The notes under the pieces were generated by a model that worked only from the letters and a program-made list of their open reading frames with translations, was not told the DNA's origin and made no database searches. This document shows, piece by piece, positions 38,284 to 46,511 of a stretch of DNA of 64,000 bases; the first letter of the stretch is position 1, and each line of letters begins with the position of its first letter. Origin of the DNA: Bacillus sp. CH140a_4T (lineage in GTDB: Bacteria > Bacillota > Bacilli > Bacillales > Bacillaceae_G); NCBI RefSeq assembly GCF_008923725.1, contig NZ_WBPF01000006.1:62001-126000 (forward strand), given 5' to 3'. A program made the position numbers and the translations under genes.

Positions 38284-38658
38284 ATGAAAAAAATGATTTT
38301 AGCCGGTGCGTTAACTTTAGCAGGAATTACTGGTGCTACCGCGTTTATTCCTGAAACAAAGGTCGCTGCTGCCACTCAAGAACAAAGCTTTACAAAATTT
38401 TATTCTTTGCAAACTGGAAGTAGTTCTGAACAGGAACCTGTTTTCCTTCAAAAGGGACAAGAGTTAACAATTCAACCTAATAGCAAAACTCCTAGTTACA
38501 GTGTCTATGACTCAGATCATAAACTTATTGGACGTTATTCTGATGGATACGGCAGGATTTTCACTGCAAAAACAGATGGAAATATGTACGTTCAATTTCA
38601 TGCACCTTTCGTTTACTATAGTCCTGTTAGCTTTTCCGTTACGTATACAATCCAATAA
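38284..38658 (+). CDS. Small secreted protein of unknown function
   Basis: A 124-residue exported protein that I do not recognise. The signal peptide is clear (MKKMILAGALTLAGITGATA, cut probably after AAA near residue 32). The mature part of about 90 residues is rich in aromatic and beta-forming residues (FTKFYSLQTG, YSVYDSDHKLIGRY, MYVQFHAPFVYYSP) and has no cysteine, fitting a small beta-sandwich. The ATG follows TAAGGAGG by 11 bases. A PlcR-like box upstream and the neighbouring M28 gene suggest a role in the extracellular virulence/nutrition set; that is inference. Confidence 0.75.
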   Translation: MKKMILAGALTLAGITGATAFIPETKVAAATQEQSFTKFYSLQTGSSSEQEPVFLQKGQELTIQPNSKTPSYSVYDSDHKLIGRYSDGYGRIFTAKTDGNMYVQFHAPFVYYSPVSFSVTYTIQ

Positions 38659-38690
38659 AATAAAGGGCCTTTCTCAAGGCCCTTTATTTT
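38657..38690. terminator. Bidirectional terminator after the small secreted protein gene
   Basis: AAAGGGCCTT and AAGGCCCTTT around TCTC, with A and T runs on both sides. It also overlaps the end of the decayed sigma-factor gene on minus. Confidence 0.88.
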
Positions 38691-38938
38691 GCTTCCCAAT
38701 TCACTTTCACAAATCCATCTTTCACCATTAAGCCACTTATATTTAATACATATTTTTTATTTGCGTTCAATGTAGCTTTGAAAGTACCTTTTTTCGATTC
38801 ACAAATTTCCTTTAACTCTTTTATCCAAGTCTCTTGAAAAATATCTTCTGCATCTTCTTTCGTCTTCGCTAATTTATAGCATAAGGAATATATTTACTTA
38901 TATATATCAATTAATTCTTCTACTTTTTCTTCCATCAT
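38684..38938 (-). pseudogene. Decayed ECF sigma-factor gene fused to a downstream gene end
   Basis: On minus, an AGGAGG site precedes ATG-ATG and a reading frame that starts MMEEKVEELIDIYK, hits TAA at codon 15 (38894-38896), and continues in the same frame with IYSLCYKLAKTKEDAEDIFQ, ETWIK. That is the region 2 signature of ECF sigma factors. Sigma regions 3 and 4 are missing: after ETWIKELKEI the frame turns into an unrelated tail (TFKATLNANKKYVLNISG) that may be the end of the neighbouring anti-sigma or associated gene. One nonsense change plus an internal deletion explain it. Confidence 0.7.
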
Positions 38939-39018
38939 AAACCTCCTGTCATTTATATAAGACGACGCAAATTCTCCTTTTGTTTGATAAAATTTTATTT
39001 TTTTATTATCTCCATATA

Positions 39019-39052
39019 AAAAGGCAATCACAACATCGTGTGATTGCCTTTT
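39019..39052 (-). terminator. argS terminator
   Basis: AAAAGGCAATCACA and its complement around a 6-base loop, 35 bases after the argS stop on the minus strand. Confidence 0.85.
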
Positions 39053-39086
39053 ACTGAAAGCGAAAAATCGGCTCCACTTTTCTTAA

Positions 39087-40757
39087 TTACATTTTTTCTG
39101 GTGCAGATACTCCTACGATTGCTAATGCATTTTGAAGTGTAGTGCGTACTGCTTTCATTAACTCGTAGCGAGCTTTACTTAATTCTAAGTTGTCTTGATT
39201 TAATACTTTTTCTGCATTGTAGAAGCTGTGTAATGCTGCTGCTAATTCAAATGCATAACTTGTAATGCGGTGTGGCAGACGTTTTTGCGCTGCATCCGCA
39301 ACTACTGCCGGGAATTCACCAAGTTTTTTCAGTAATTCTACTTCTTTCTCAGAAGTAACAAGTTTGTAGTTCACTTCTCCGCCTGTAGCTAATCCTAACT
39401 CTTCACCTTGACGAAGAATACTGCATACGCGAGCATGAGCATATTGTGCATAGTATACTGGGTTTTCGTTAGATTTTGATACAGCTAAGTCCATATCAAA
39501 GTCTAAATGAGAATCACCGCTACGCATTGCGAAGAAGTAACGCATTGCGTCCACGCCTACTTCTTCCATAAGCTCACGAAGTGTAACTGCCTTACCTGTA
39601 CGCTTACTCATCTTCATTTTTTCACCATTTTGGTACAGTTGTACCATTTGGATGATTTCTACTTCAAGTGTTTCTTTATCGTAACCAAGTGCTTGAATAG
39701 CAGCTTTCATACGAGGAATGTAGCCGTGGTGGTCAGCACCCCAAATGTTGATTAACTTATCGAAACCACGCTCTAATTTATCACGGTGGTAAGCGATATC
39801 TGGCGTTAAGTATGTGTAAGAACCGTCGTTTTTAATTAATACACGGTTTTTGTCGTCACCGTAAGTCATAGAACGGAACCAAGTTGCGCCGCCTTCTTCA
39901 AAGATCTCATCACGCTCTTTTAATACTGCAAGTGCAGCATCAATTTTTCCGTTTTTGTATAATGATGTTTCTGAGAACCATACATCGAATTTAACACGGA
40001 AACTTTCTAAGTCTTTTTGAAGTTTTGCTAGCTCATATTTTAAACCGTATGAACGATAGAACTCATAGCTTTCTTCTGCATCAGCTTTTGCATAACGATC
40101 ACCAAATTCTTCAGCTAAAAGCTTACCGATTCCAATGATGTCCGCACCATGGTATCCGTCTTCTGGCATTTCTTTCTCTAGACCTAAAGCTTGCATGTAA
40201 CGAGCTTCAACAGAAAGAGCTAAGTTATGAATTTGGTTACCAGCGTCATTGATGTAGTACTCACGAGATACATCGTATCCTGCTTTTGCTAATACGTTAC
40301 ATAACGTGTCACCCACTGCCGCACCACGTGCATGTCCTAAGTGAAGGTCACCTGTTGGATTCGCAGATACGAACTCAATTTGTACTTTTTCACCTTTACC
40401 AGTATTCGTTTCACCGTAAGCTTCGCCAGCGTTAACGATTGTTGGGATTAAGTCTGTTAAGTAGCTATTATCCATATAGAAGTTAATGAAACCAGGACCT
40501 GCGATTTCAATTTTTTCAATAGAAGCTTTTGCTTTATCAAAGTTTGCAACTAATTCTTCTGCAATCATACGAGGTGCTTTTTTCGCAACGCGTGCAAGTT
40601 GCATTGCCATATTTGTAGAGAAGTCACCGTTTGTTTTATCTTTTGGAGATTCTAATACAACGTTTGGAATCTGTTCTTCTGTCGCTAATTCTGCCTTTAA
40701 TACAGCAGCTTGAATTTCTTCTTTAATTAATCCTTTTACTTGTTCTAAAGAATTCAT
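39087..40757 (-). CDS. argS: Arginyl-tRNA synthetase
   Basis: Class I aminoacyl-tRNA synthetase charging tRNA-Arg. The 556-residue protein shows the N-terminal additional domain (about 1-115), the HIGH-like motif [12 protein letters not shown] near residue 132, the [12 protein letters not shown] region near residue 362, and the C-terminal helical anticodon domain. Length is normal. Its start overlaps the ywiB-like stop by one base, so both genes are in one transcript. No T-box leader was seen upstream. Confidence 0.97.
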   Translation of the reverse strand: MNSLEQVKGLIKEEIQAAVLKAELATEEQIPNVVLESPKDKTNGDFSTNMAMQLARVAKKAPRMIAEELVANFDKAKASIEKIEIAGPGFINFYMDNSYLTDLIPTIVNAGEAYGETNTGKGEKVQIEFVSANPTGDLHLGHARGAAVGDTLCNVLAKAGYDVSREYYINDAGNQIHNLALSVEARYMQALGLEKEMPEDGYHGADIIGIGKLLAEEFGDRYAKADAEESYEFYRSYGLKYELAKLQKDLESFRVKFDVWFSETSLYKNGKIDAALAVLKERDEIFEEGGATWFRSMTYGDDKNRVLIKNDGSYTYLTPDIAYHRDKLERGFDKLINIWGADHHGYIPRMKAAIQALGYDKETLEVEIIQMVQLYQNGEKMKMSKRTGKAVTLRELMEEVGVDAMRYFFAMRSGDSHLDFDMDLAVSKSNENPVYYAQYAHARVCSILRQGEELGLATGGEVNYKLVTSEKEVELLKKLGEFPAVVADAAQKRLPHRITSYAFELAAALHSFYNAEKVLNQDNLELSKARYELMKAVRTTLQNALAIVGVSAPEKM

Positions 40758-41194
40758 TATTTTGCCTCCTTCAAATTAAGTGTAATTGTATATCTGCCAG
40801 CTTCTTGTTCACTTAGAAGCAATGCGTACGTTAAGAAGAGTTGTCCTTTTTTCTTTTCATCCGACCATTTAAAAAGAACGTTATCAGTTTTCGTTTGCAA
40901 TGCAAACGTACCAAGTTCACTCGTATACGTACCAGTTGTCCATTCACCTTTCACATGCGTTTGACGCATTGAAACAGCACCTGAACGCATAATGAGAACT
41001 TGTTCACCTTGAATTTTAATAATTGTTTTCACTTCGCCCTGTTCATTCGGCTCTTGGAATGTTACGTATGTACCTTGACCTTTTACATAGTATTGACCAT
41101 TTGCTTCAAAAGCAACGGTTTCCTTCCTCGCCCCTTCACGGATTTCTGTTACGAAATGAACGTGTACCGGCAAGCCTGCAAGTTGTTTCTCCAC
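40757..41194 (-). CDS. ywiB: DUF1934 family protein (YwiB-like)
   Basis: A 145-residue beta-barrel (calycin-like) protein of unknown function, conserved next to argS in Bacillus. The pattern is of alternating beta strands ([65 protein letters not shown]). There is no signal peptide. The longest frame begins with TTG at 41212; GTG at 41194 with AAAGG at 10 bases is preferred. Its stop overlaps the argS start. Confidence 0.85.
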   Translation of the reverse strand: MEKQLAGLPVHVHFVTEIREGARKETVAFEANGQYYVKGQGTYVTFQEPNEQGEVKTIIKIQGEQVLIMRSGAVSMRQTHVKGEWTTGTYTSELGTFALQTKTDNVLFKWSDEKKKGQLFLTYALLLSEQEAGRYTITLNLKEAK

Positions 41195-41396
41195 GTCTTG
41201 CACACCTTTCAAATGTTATAGATATTAAATACTACTTATAATAAATCACTTTTCCTATCATATCAAAAAAAACCTCTGTCTGTCTGCTGAAAAATCAGGA
41301 AAACTCCATTTCAAAAAATAATTCACTTTCACTTTATTTCATATGATAAAATATTTTTTAAATCTAAATATTCTTTCATTTAAAGAGGTGAGTTAT

Positions 41397-42383
41397 GTGC
41401 TACCAACAAAATTGAAAAAAGGTGATGAAATTAGAGTTATTTCACCATCTTGTAGTTTAAGTATCATCTCAAATATGAACCAAGAGCTTGCTATAAAAAG
41501 ATTAACCGACATGGGCTTTCAAGTTACATTCTCAACATATGCTGATGAGATAGATCGATTTGCTTCCTCTTCTATTTCTTCACGTGTTCAAGACCTCCAC
41601 GAGGCATTTAGAGACCCGAATATAAAAGCCGTTTTGACAACACTTGGCGGATACAACTCTAATGGTTTATTGAAACATCTGGATTACGATTTAATTCGAG
41701 AAAACCCGAAATTTTTCTGTGGCTATTCTGATATTACCGCGTTAAATAATGCAATTTACACAAAAACAGGACTTGTTACATATTCAGGACCCCATTTCTC
41801 TTCATTTGGAATGGAGAAAGGTCTCGAATATACGACTGATTACTTTTTAAAATGCTTAACTTCTAATGAGCCTATTGAAGTCCTTCCATCTGAAACGTGG
41901 AGCGATGATTCTTGGTATATCGATCAGGAAAATCGAGAATTTATTAAAAATGGAGGTTATGTTTCGATTCATGAGGGCGAAGCAACTGGAGAGATTATCG
42001 GCGGTAATATGAGCACATTGAATTTACTACAAGGTACACCATATATGCCAAACTTACAGGGTAAAATATTATTTCTCGAGGAGGATAGTTTAACTGGAAA
42101 AGCTACCCTTAAAACTTTTGATCGTTATTTGCATTCTCTTATGCAGCAACCTGACTTTGAACATGTAAAAGGCATTGTTATCGGAAGAATGCAAAAAGGT
42201 GCAGAATGTACAATAGAAGACATTCAAGAAATGATCGCTTCAAAACCTGAACTTGCACATATCCCTATCATTGCAAACGCAAGTTTCGGGCATACAACCC
42301 CTATTTTCACTTTCCCGATTGGTGGACGTGTAAAAATCATTTCTAACAAAGAAAAGACATCCATCACCATTTTAACACACTAA
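41397..42383 (+). CDS. mccF: S66-family serine carboxypeptidase, microcin C resistance type (MccF)
   Basis: A 328-residue peptidase of the LD-carboxypeptidase family. The Ser-Glu-His triad is visible: Ser in FCGYSDITALNNA, Glu in ILFLEEDS and His in ASFGHTTPIFTFPIGG. B. anthracis has a close relative (BA_5613 from memory) shown to cleave microcin C-like aminoacyl adenylates and so detoxify them. No microcin genes lie nearby, so this would be stand-alone immunity. The start is GTG at 41397 behind AAAGAGGTGAG; the longer frame has no ribosome site. Confidence 0.85.
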   Translation: MLPTKLKKGDEIRVISPSCSLSIISNMNQELAIKRLTDMGFQVTFSTYADEIDRFASSSISSRVQDLHEAFRDPNIKAVLTTLGGYNSNGLLKHLDYDLIRENPKFFCGYSDITALNNAIYTKTGLVTYSGPHFSSFGMEKGLEYTTDYFLKCLTSNEPIEVLPSETWSDDSWYIDQENREFIKNGGYVSIHEGEATGEIIGGNMSTLNLLQGTPYMPNLQGKILFLEEDSLTGKATLKTFDRYLHSLMQQPDFEHVKGIVIGRMQKGAECTIEDIQEMIASKPELAHIPIIANASFGHTTPIFTFPIGGRVKIISNKEKTSITILTH

Positions 42384-42410
42384 AAAAGGAGCGAATGAGT
42401 CGCTCCTTTT
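42384..42410. terminator. Bidirectional terminator between mccF and the YxeA-like gene
   Basis: AAAAGGAGCGA and TCGCTCCTTTT flank a 5-base loop, directly between two convergent stops. Confidence 0.88.
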
Positions 42411-42771
42411 ATGGTTTTTCTATTTTTTCCAAAGCTTTTTGCGGAATTGATTCTTTTGAGATTTCAGCCCATCCTTTTCCTTGCATACCTTTTGCATATA
42501 TTTTTATAAATGCCCCCGTATGTAATTCACGGTTCATCATTCTTTTCACAACTTGTAAATTTCCGTCTTCTGTATACCCTTTAAATGTATACAAGTATTC
42601 ACCGTCTTTTTTCTCACCTTTATCTATAACCGCATAATAATCTTGTATTTCTTTATTTGAAAAGAAGTTGTCTACAAAAGCATGTACACCTTCTGTTTTC
42701 GTATTTAAATAATATGCTGTTCCTCCTAAAATAATGGCGAACACAGCTAAAACTTTAATTACCAATTTCAT
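42409..42771 (-). CDS. YxeA family protein (DUF1093)
   Basis: A 120-residue small exported protein. An N-terminal hydrophobic helix (KLVIKVLAVFAIILGGTAYYL) is a signal or anchor without a lipobox cysteine. The outer domain has the DUF1093 pattern DYYAVIDKG, YLYTFKGYTEDGN and LHTGAFIKIYA. The family resembles an OB-fold; its function is unknown, though some members sit near two-component/ABC stress systems. ATG at 42771 follows AGGAGGCG; the longer frame is excluded. It stands alone here. Confidence 0.85.
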   Translation of the reverse strand: MKLVIKVLAVFAIILGGTAYYLNTKTEGVHAFVDNFFSNKEIQDYYAVIDKGEKKDGEYLYTFKGYTEDGNLQVVKRMMNRELHTGAFIKIYAKGMQGKGWAEISKESIPQKALEKIEKP

Positions 42772-43005
42772 AAATGCGCCTCCTGTTTGCACTTCTTTTT
42801 CACTAACCTTATGTCTATACATGTATTATACGAAAAACAACATACTATACTCTATCGAAACGCCTTACACTTTCCTTACATTATTGTAAGAGTTTTTCCC
42901 TTTATAGCACATTCCCATCAAAAAAATTTTCCGTTTAACAAACTTTTATATTATTATTGAATGATACGAATTTTTATTACAAAAATCAAAGGAGACAGTT
43001 TTCAA

Positions 43006-44043
43006 ATGGCTATCTTGCAAGGTTTAGCACTATTACTTGTTGTACTTTGTCTATTTACACTTTTTAGTTACCGTGCTCCTTACGGCATGAAAGCAATGGG
43101 TGCTTTAGCTAATGCAGCAATCGCAAGTTTTCTTATTGAAGCATTTCACCGTTATATCGGTGGAGAAATGTTTCATAATGACTTTTTACAATCAGTAGGA
43201 GAAGCTTCTGGTAGTATGAGCGGTGTCGCGGCGGCAATTTTAGTCGCACTAGCAATCGGCGTTTCACCCGTATATGCTGTTTTAATCGGTATCGCTACTA
43301 GTGGATTCGGTATTTTACCAGGATTTTTCGCTGGATACGTTTGCGCTTTCGTCGTGAAATTTCTCGAAAAGAAATTACCGGCTGGTGTAGAGTTTTTAGC
43401 AATTTTATTTATTGCTGCACCAATCTCACGTGGAATGGCAATGCTTATGGATCCGCTCGTGAACGCAACACTCGGTAAAATCGGCTCTATGATTTCAGTT
43501 GCAACTACAGAAAGTCCTATCATTATGGGTATTATGCTTGGTGGATTAATAACAGTTATTTCTACCTCTCCATTAAGTTCTATGGCACTAACTGCAATGC
43601 TTGGATTAACAGGTTTACCAATGGCAATTGGTAGTCTTGCCGTAGCAGCCTCAGCCCCGATGAACTTTATTTTCTTTAAGCGACTAAAAATTTGCTCAAA
43701 GAAAGACACAATCGCTGTAGCAATCGAGCCTTTAACACAAGCCGATGTTGTTTCAGCAAATCCAATTCCAATTTATGCGACAAACTTCGTTGGCGGTGCA
43801 CTTGCTGGTATTATTACATCTCTGTTCCAACTCGTGAATAATGCACCAGGAACAGCATCACCAATCCCAGGACTTCTTGTCTTATTCGGATTTAATGACG
43901 TTGTAAAAGTAACAATTGCTGCTGTATTATGTGGAATCGTTACCACGATTGTTGGATATATCGGATCAATTATATTCCGCAAATATCCAATCCGTTCTGC
44001 TGATGAAATTCGCGGCATTACTTCAGAAGAGAAAGTTGCATAA
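43006..44043 (+). CDS. Orphan PTS IIC-like membrane transporter (PTS_EIIC_2 type)
   Basis: A 345-residue very hydrophobic protein with about nine to ten membrane segments. The repeated Gly-rich helices (ALANAAIASFLIEAFHRYIGG, ILVALAIGVSPVYAVLIGIA, ILFGFND-like loops) fit the type 2 PTS membrane component family. No EIIA, EIIB or sugar enzyme genes are nearby, so the substrate and even phosphotransfer activity are open. ATG at 43006 has a GGAG site about 11 bases away. A strong terminator follows. Confidence 0.75.
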   Translation: MAILQGLALLLVVLCLFTLFSYRAPYGMKAMGALANAAIASFLIEAFHRYIGGEMFHNDFLQSVGEASGSMSGVAAAILVALAIGVSPVYAVLIGIATSGFGILPGFFAGYVCAFVVKFLEKKLPAGVEFLAILFIAAPISRGMAMLMDPLVNATLGKIGSMISVATTESPIIMGIMLGGLITVISTSPLSSMALTAMLGLTGLPMAIGSLAVAASAPMNFIFFKRLKICSKKDTIAVAIEPLTQADVVSANPIPIYATNFVGGALAGIITSLFQLVNNAPGTASPIPGLLVLFGFNDVVKVTIAAVLCGIVTTIVGYIGSIIFRKYPIRSADEIRGITSEEKVA

Positions 44044-44044
44044 G

Positions 44045-44085
44045 AAAAAGAGCTATTCTCATCGTTTGAGAATAGCTCTTTTTTA
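44045..44085 (+). terminator. Terminator of the PTS IIC-like gene
   Basis: AAAAAGAGCTATTCTCA and its complement around a 5-base loop, then six T. Confidence 0.9.
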
Positions 44086-44106
44086 TGTTGCGTGACGTTA
44101 AATGAA

Positions 44107-44238
44107 ATAATATCGGCGATTTTTCGAATATATCAGCGCAACTCGAATTATATCGGTGATTTTTCAAATATATCGACCGTAACTCGAATTATATCAGCGA
44201 TTTTTTTAAATATATCGACTTACCGACACATATCGACA
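44107..44238. repeat. Tandem 40-41 bp intergenic repeat (ATATCG type)
   Basis: Three diverged copies of a unit, AATTATATCGGTGATTTTT- followed by -ATATATCGACCGTAACTCG, start at about 44109, 44149 and 44190, and the last copy ends in TATCGACTTACCGACACATA. The core TATATCG occurs many times in both halves. It is noncoding, lies between two terminators, and looks like a group-specific intergenic repeat rather than a CRISPR (unit too short, no spacers). Function unknown. Confidence 0.7.
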
Positions 44239-44242
44239 AAAC

Positions 44243-44271
44243 AAGAGCCCCTATTCATATAGGAGGCTCTT
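44243..44271 (-). terminator. Terminator of the speE-speB region
   Basis: AAGAGCC-CTAT and ATAG-GGCTCTT arms around TCAT, three bases after the stop of the small frame that follows speB. Confidence 0.8.
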
Positions 44272-44274
44272 ATT

Positions 44275-44403
44275 TTATCTAGCTACAACGGCTAGAATGA
44301 TCGGTGGCTTCGCTTCTTCCTTCGAGGCAAAAAACGCCTCTACGTCTAAAGCTCCATCCCCCTCACATTCTAAACGAGCCGCTTCCGCTTTTACTTCACC
44401 CAA
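44275..44403 (-). CDS. Possible 42-residue gene overlapping the end of speB
   Basis: A frame shifted by one from speB begins with TTG at 44403, overlaps the last 13 bases of speB and ends three bases before the terminator. The peptide (LGEVKAEAARLECEGDGALD, VEAFFASKEEAKPP and IILAVVAR) has gene-like GCG/GAA codon use, quite unlike the AT-rich noncoding DNA nearby. It could be a small gene, a remnant, or the product of a +1 frameshift at the speB end. No clear ribosome site is seen and I do not recognise it. Confidence 0.35.
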   Translation of the reverse strand: MGEVKAEAARLECEGDGALDVEAFFASKEEAKPPIILAVVAR

Positions 44404-45263
44404 CCGAGCAGCATTTCCCGCACGAATTTGCTTGCTGCGACTGGTGTTTGATCACTATGGTCGTAGACAGGAGCTACTTCTACTAGGTCTGCTCCAACTA
44501 CATTTATATTTGAATTTGCAATTGCTACGATGGAATCTAATAATTCTTTAGATGTGATACCTCCAGCTTCTAACGTTCCTGTTCCTGGAGCGTGAGCTGG
44601 GTCTAATACGTCAATGTCAATTGTGACATAGACTGGGCGTCCTGCAAGTTTCGGTAATACTTCTTTCAACGGTTCTAGTACGTCAAATTTATATAAGTTC
44701 ATACCTACTTCTTTCGCCCATTCGAATTCTTCCTTCATTCCAGAACGAATACCGAAAGAATATACGTTTTCCGGACCAATTAAATCACACACTTTACGAA
44801 TAGGTGTAGAGTGGGATAAAGGCTCCCCTTCATACGATTCACGTAAATCAGTATGAGCATCCATGTGGATGATTGCTAAATCCGGATATTTTTTTGCCAT
44901 TGCCTTAAAAATTGGCCAAGACACTAAGTGCTCACCGCCGAGCCCTAGTGGAAACTTATCGGCATCTAAAAGTTTTGATACATACTCTTCAATCATGTCT
45001 AAGCTGCGTTGTGCGTTTCCAAATGGTAATGGGATATCGCCCGCATCAAAATATTTTACCTCTTCTAGTTCACGATCTAAATATGGGCTATATTCTTCAA
45101 GACCGATTGATACTTCACGAATACGTGCAGGGCCAAAGCGAGATCCTGGACGGTAACTTACTGTCCAATCCATAGGCATCCCATAAATAACTACCTTTGA
45201 CTCTTCAAAACTTGGATGACTTTTAATAAATACTTTACCTGAATAAGCTTCATCAAAACGCAT
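44391..45263 (-). CDS. speB: Agmatinase
   Basis: Hydrolyses agmatine to putrescine and urea with a two-manganese centre. The 290-residue protein has the ureohydrolase signatures GGEHLVSWPI, HMDAHTDLR and TIDIDVLDPAHAPGTGTLE with the metal-binding His and Asp residues. It follows speE, as in B. subtilis, completing putrescine-to-spermidine synthesis. The ATG follows TAAGGAGG. A 218-base gap with strong inverted repeats lies between speE and speB. Confidence 0.95.
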   Translation of the reverse strand: MRFDEAYSGKVFIKSHPSFEESKVVIYGMPMDWTVSYRPGSRFGPARIREVSIGLEEYSPYLDRELEEVKYFDAGDIPLPFGNAQRSLDMIEEYVSKLLDADKFPLGLGGEHLVSWPIFKAMAKKYPDLAIIHMDAHTDLRESYEGEPLSHSTPIRKVCDLIGPENVYSFGIRSGMKEEFEWAKEVGMNLYKFDVLEPLKEVLPKLAGRPVYVTIDIDVLDPAHAPGTGTLEAGGITSKELLDSIVAIANSNINVVGADLVEVAPVYDHSDQTPVAASKFVREMLLGWVK

Positions 45264-45375
45264 ATTCTTTTCCTCCTTATGTGGAACTTAAGGTATCCCA
45301 ACCTTTCATATTTCTCAAATTTGGAGCAAATGGCTCCTCTTTCTCGATTTACCGGGGTCTTCTGTTTCATAACAA

Positions 45376-45459
45376 GAAGACGATTTTCTTTACAGAAGTG
45401 TAAATAGCTAGCATGTTCAAGTCTTCTGGACAAACACCTTAAATGAGCTATTTACACTT
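45376..45459 (-). other. Structured region between speE and speB
   Basis: A perfect 14-base inverted repeat, AAGTGTAAATAGCT (45396-45409) and its complement (45446-45459), is interleaved with a second pair, AGAAGAC (45376-45382) and GTCTTCT (45421-45427), a layout that would give a pseudoknot or two competing folds in RNA. A GGAGC/GCTCC hairpin follows nearer speB. No T run follows the main stem on minus, so it is not an ordinary terminator. It matches no riboswitch class that I know. Confidence 0.5.
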
Positions 45460-45481
45460 TATTTGTTACAATTCGATTCTC

Positions 45482-46309
45482 TTACTTAATTAAATCGCCA
45501 ACAAATTTCGGTAATGCGAATGCTGCATTGTGTAATTCTTTTGTGTAGTATTTCGTTTCGATTTCGTGGAAACGCTCTTCACTTACTTCTAATGGATCAT
45601 GTTTTTTAGATCCAATTGTGAACGTCCAAAGACCACTTGGATAAGTTGGAATGTTCGCTGTGTATAAACGAGTAATTGGGAAGATTTCTTTTACGTCTTT
45701 AAACACAGTTGTAATTAGTTCTGGTGTGAACCAAGGGTTGTCCGTTTGTGCAACGAAAATACCGTCTTCTTTTAACGCTTTAGAGATTCCAGCGTAGAAG
45801 CCTTTTGTAAATAAGTTTACTGCTGGTCCTACTGGCTCAGTAGAATCTACCATAATTACGTCATATTCATTTTCGCTTTCTGCGATGTGTAGGAAACCGT
45901 CTCCTACTTTTACTTCTACACGCTCATTATCTAATGCGCCTGCAATTGATGGTAAGTATTGTTTAGAGTACTCAATTACTTTTCCATCGATTTCAACAAG
46001 AGTTGCTTTCTTTACGCTTGGGTGTTTTAACACTTCACGAATAACACCGCCATCGCCACCACCTACAACTAATACGTTTTCAGGGTTTGGATGTGTAAAT
46101 AAAGGTACGTGCGCTACCATTTCATGATAAACGAACTCATCTTTTTCTGTTGTCATAACCATGCCATCTAAAATAAGCATGTTTCCGAACTCTTCCGTTT
46201 CAACCATATCAAGTTTTTGGAATTCTGTTTGCTCCGTATGTAATGTGCGGTTAATACGCGCCGTAATCCCAAAATGTTTTGTTTGTTTTTCAGTGAACCA
46301 TAGTTCCAT
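45482..46309 (-). CDS. speE: Spermidine synthase
   Basis: Transfers aminopropyl from decarboxylated S-adenosylmethionine to putrescine. The 275-residue protein shows the N-terminal beta domain ([32 protein letters not shown]), the Rossmann motif [18 protein letters not shown] and the catalytic segment [16 protein letters not shown]. It is first in the speE-speB pair. The leader has a GGGACAT/ATGTCCC hairpin at 46345-46363. Confidence 0.96.
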   Translation of the reverse strand: MELWFTEKQTKHFGITARINRTLHTEQTEFQKLDMVETEEFGNMLILDGMVMTTEKDEFVYHEMVAHVPLFTHPNPENVLVVGGGDGGVIREVLKHPSVKKATLVEIDGKVIEYSKQYLPSIAGALDNERVEVKVGDGFLHIAESENEYDVIMVDSTEPVGPAVNLFTKGFYAGISKALKEDGIFVAQTDNPWFTPELITTVFKDVKEIFPITRLYTANIPTYPSGLWTFTIGSKKHDPLEVSEERFHEIETKYYTKELHNAAFALPKFVGDLIK

Positions 46310-46484
46310 CGTACAATCACGCCTTTCAATGCAAATTTATAATAGGGACATCATTAATGTCCCCTAACAAAAATAAAACAAAACATCCAAAAAGTATAGT
46401 TAAAAGTACAAAAATACCGAAAATATATTTTAGTCAGAGGGTTCTAACATATATCAGAAAAGGGATTGCCCTGTAATAGGAAAG

Positions 46485-46511
46485 AAAACCCTTTCTTAAG
46501 AAAGGGCTTTT
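46485..46511 (-). terminator. Terminator overlapping the MFS gene stop
   Basis: AAAACCCTTTCTT and AAGAAAGGGCTTTT make a near-perfect palindrome containing the stop codon at its centre; T-rich on the minus strand afterwards. Confidence 0.7.

Noticed and set aside
40758-41396. T-box leader for argS
   Set aside because: No T-box bulge sequence or antiterminator was seen, and argS is preceded directly by the overlapping ywiB-like gene.
44107-44238. CRISPR array
   Set aside because: Units are contiguous 40-41 base repeats without unique spacers, and no cas genes are near.
45191-45433. 80-codon minus frame at the speB start
   Set aside because: It overlaps the speB start and the structured intergenic repeats; no ribosome site.
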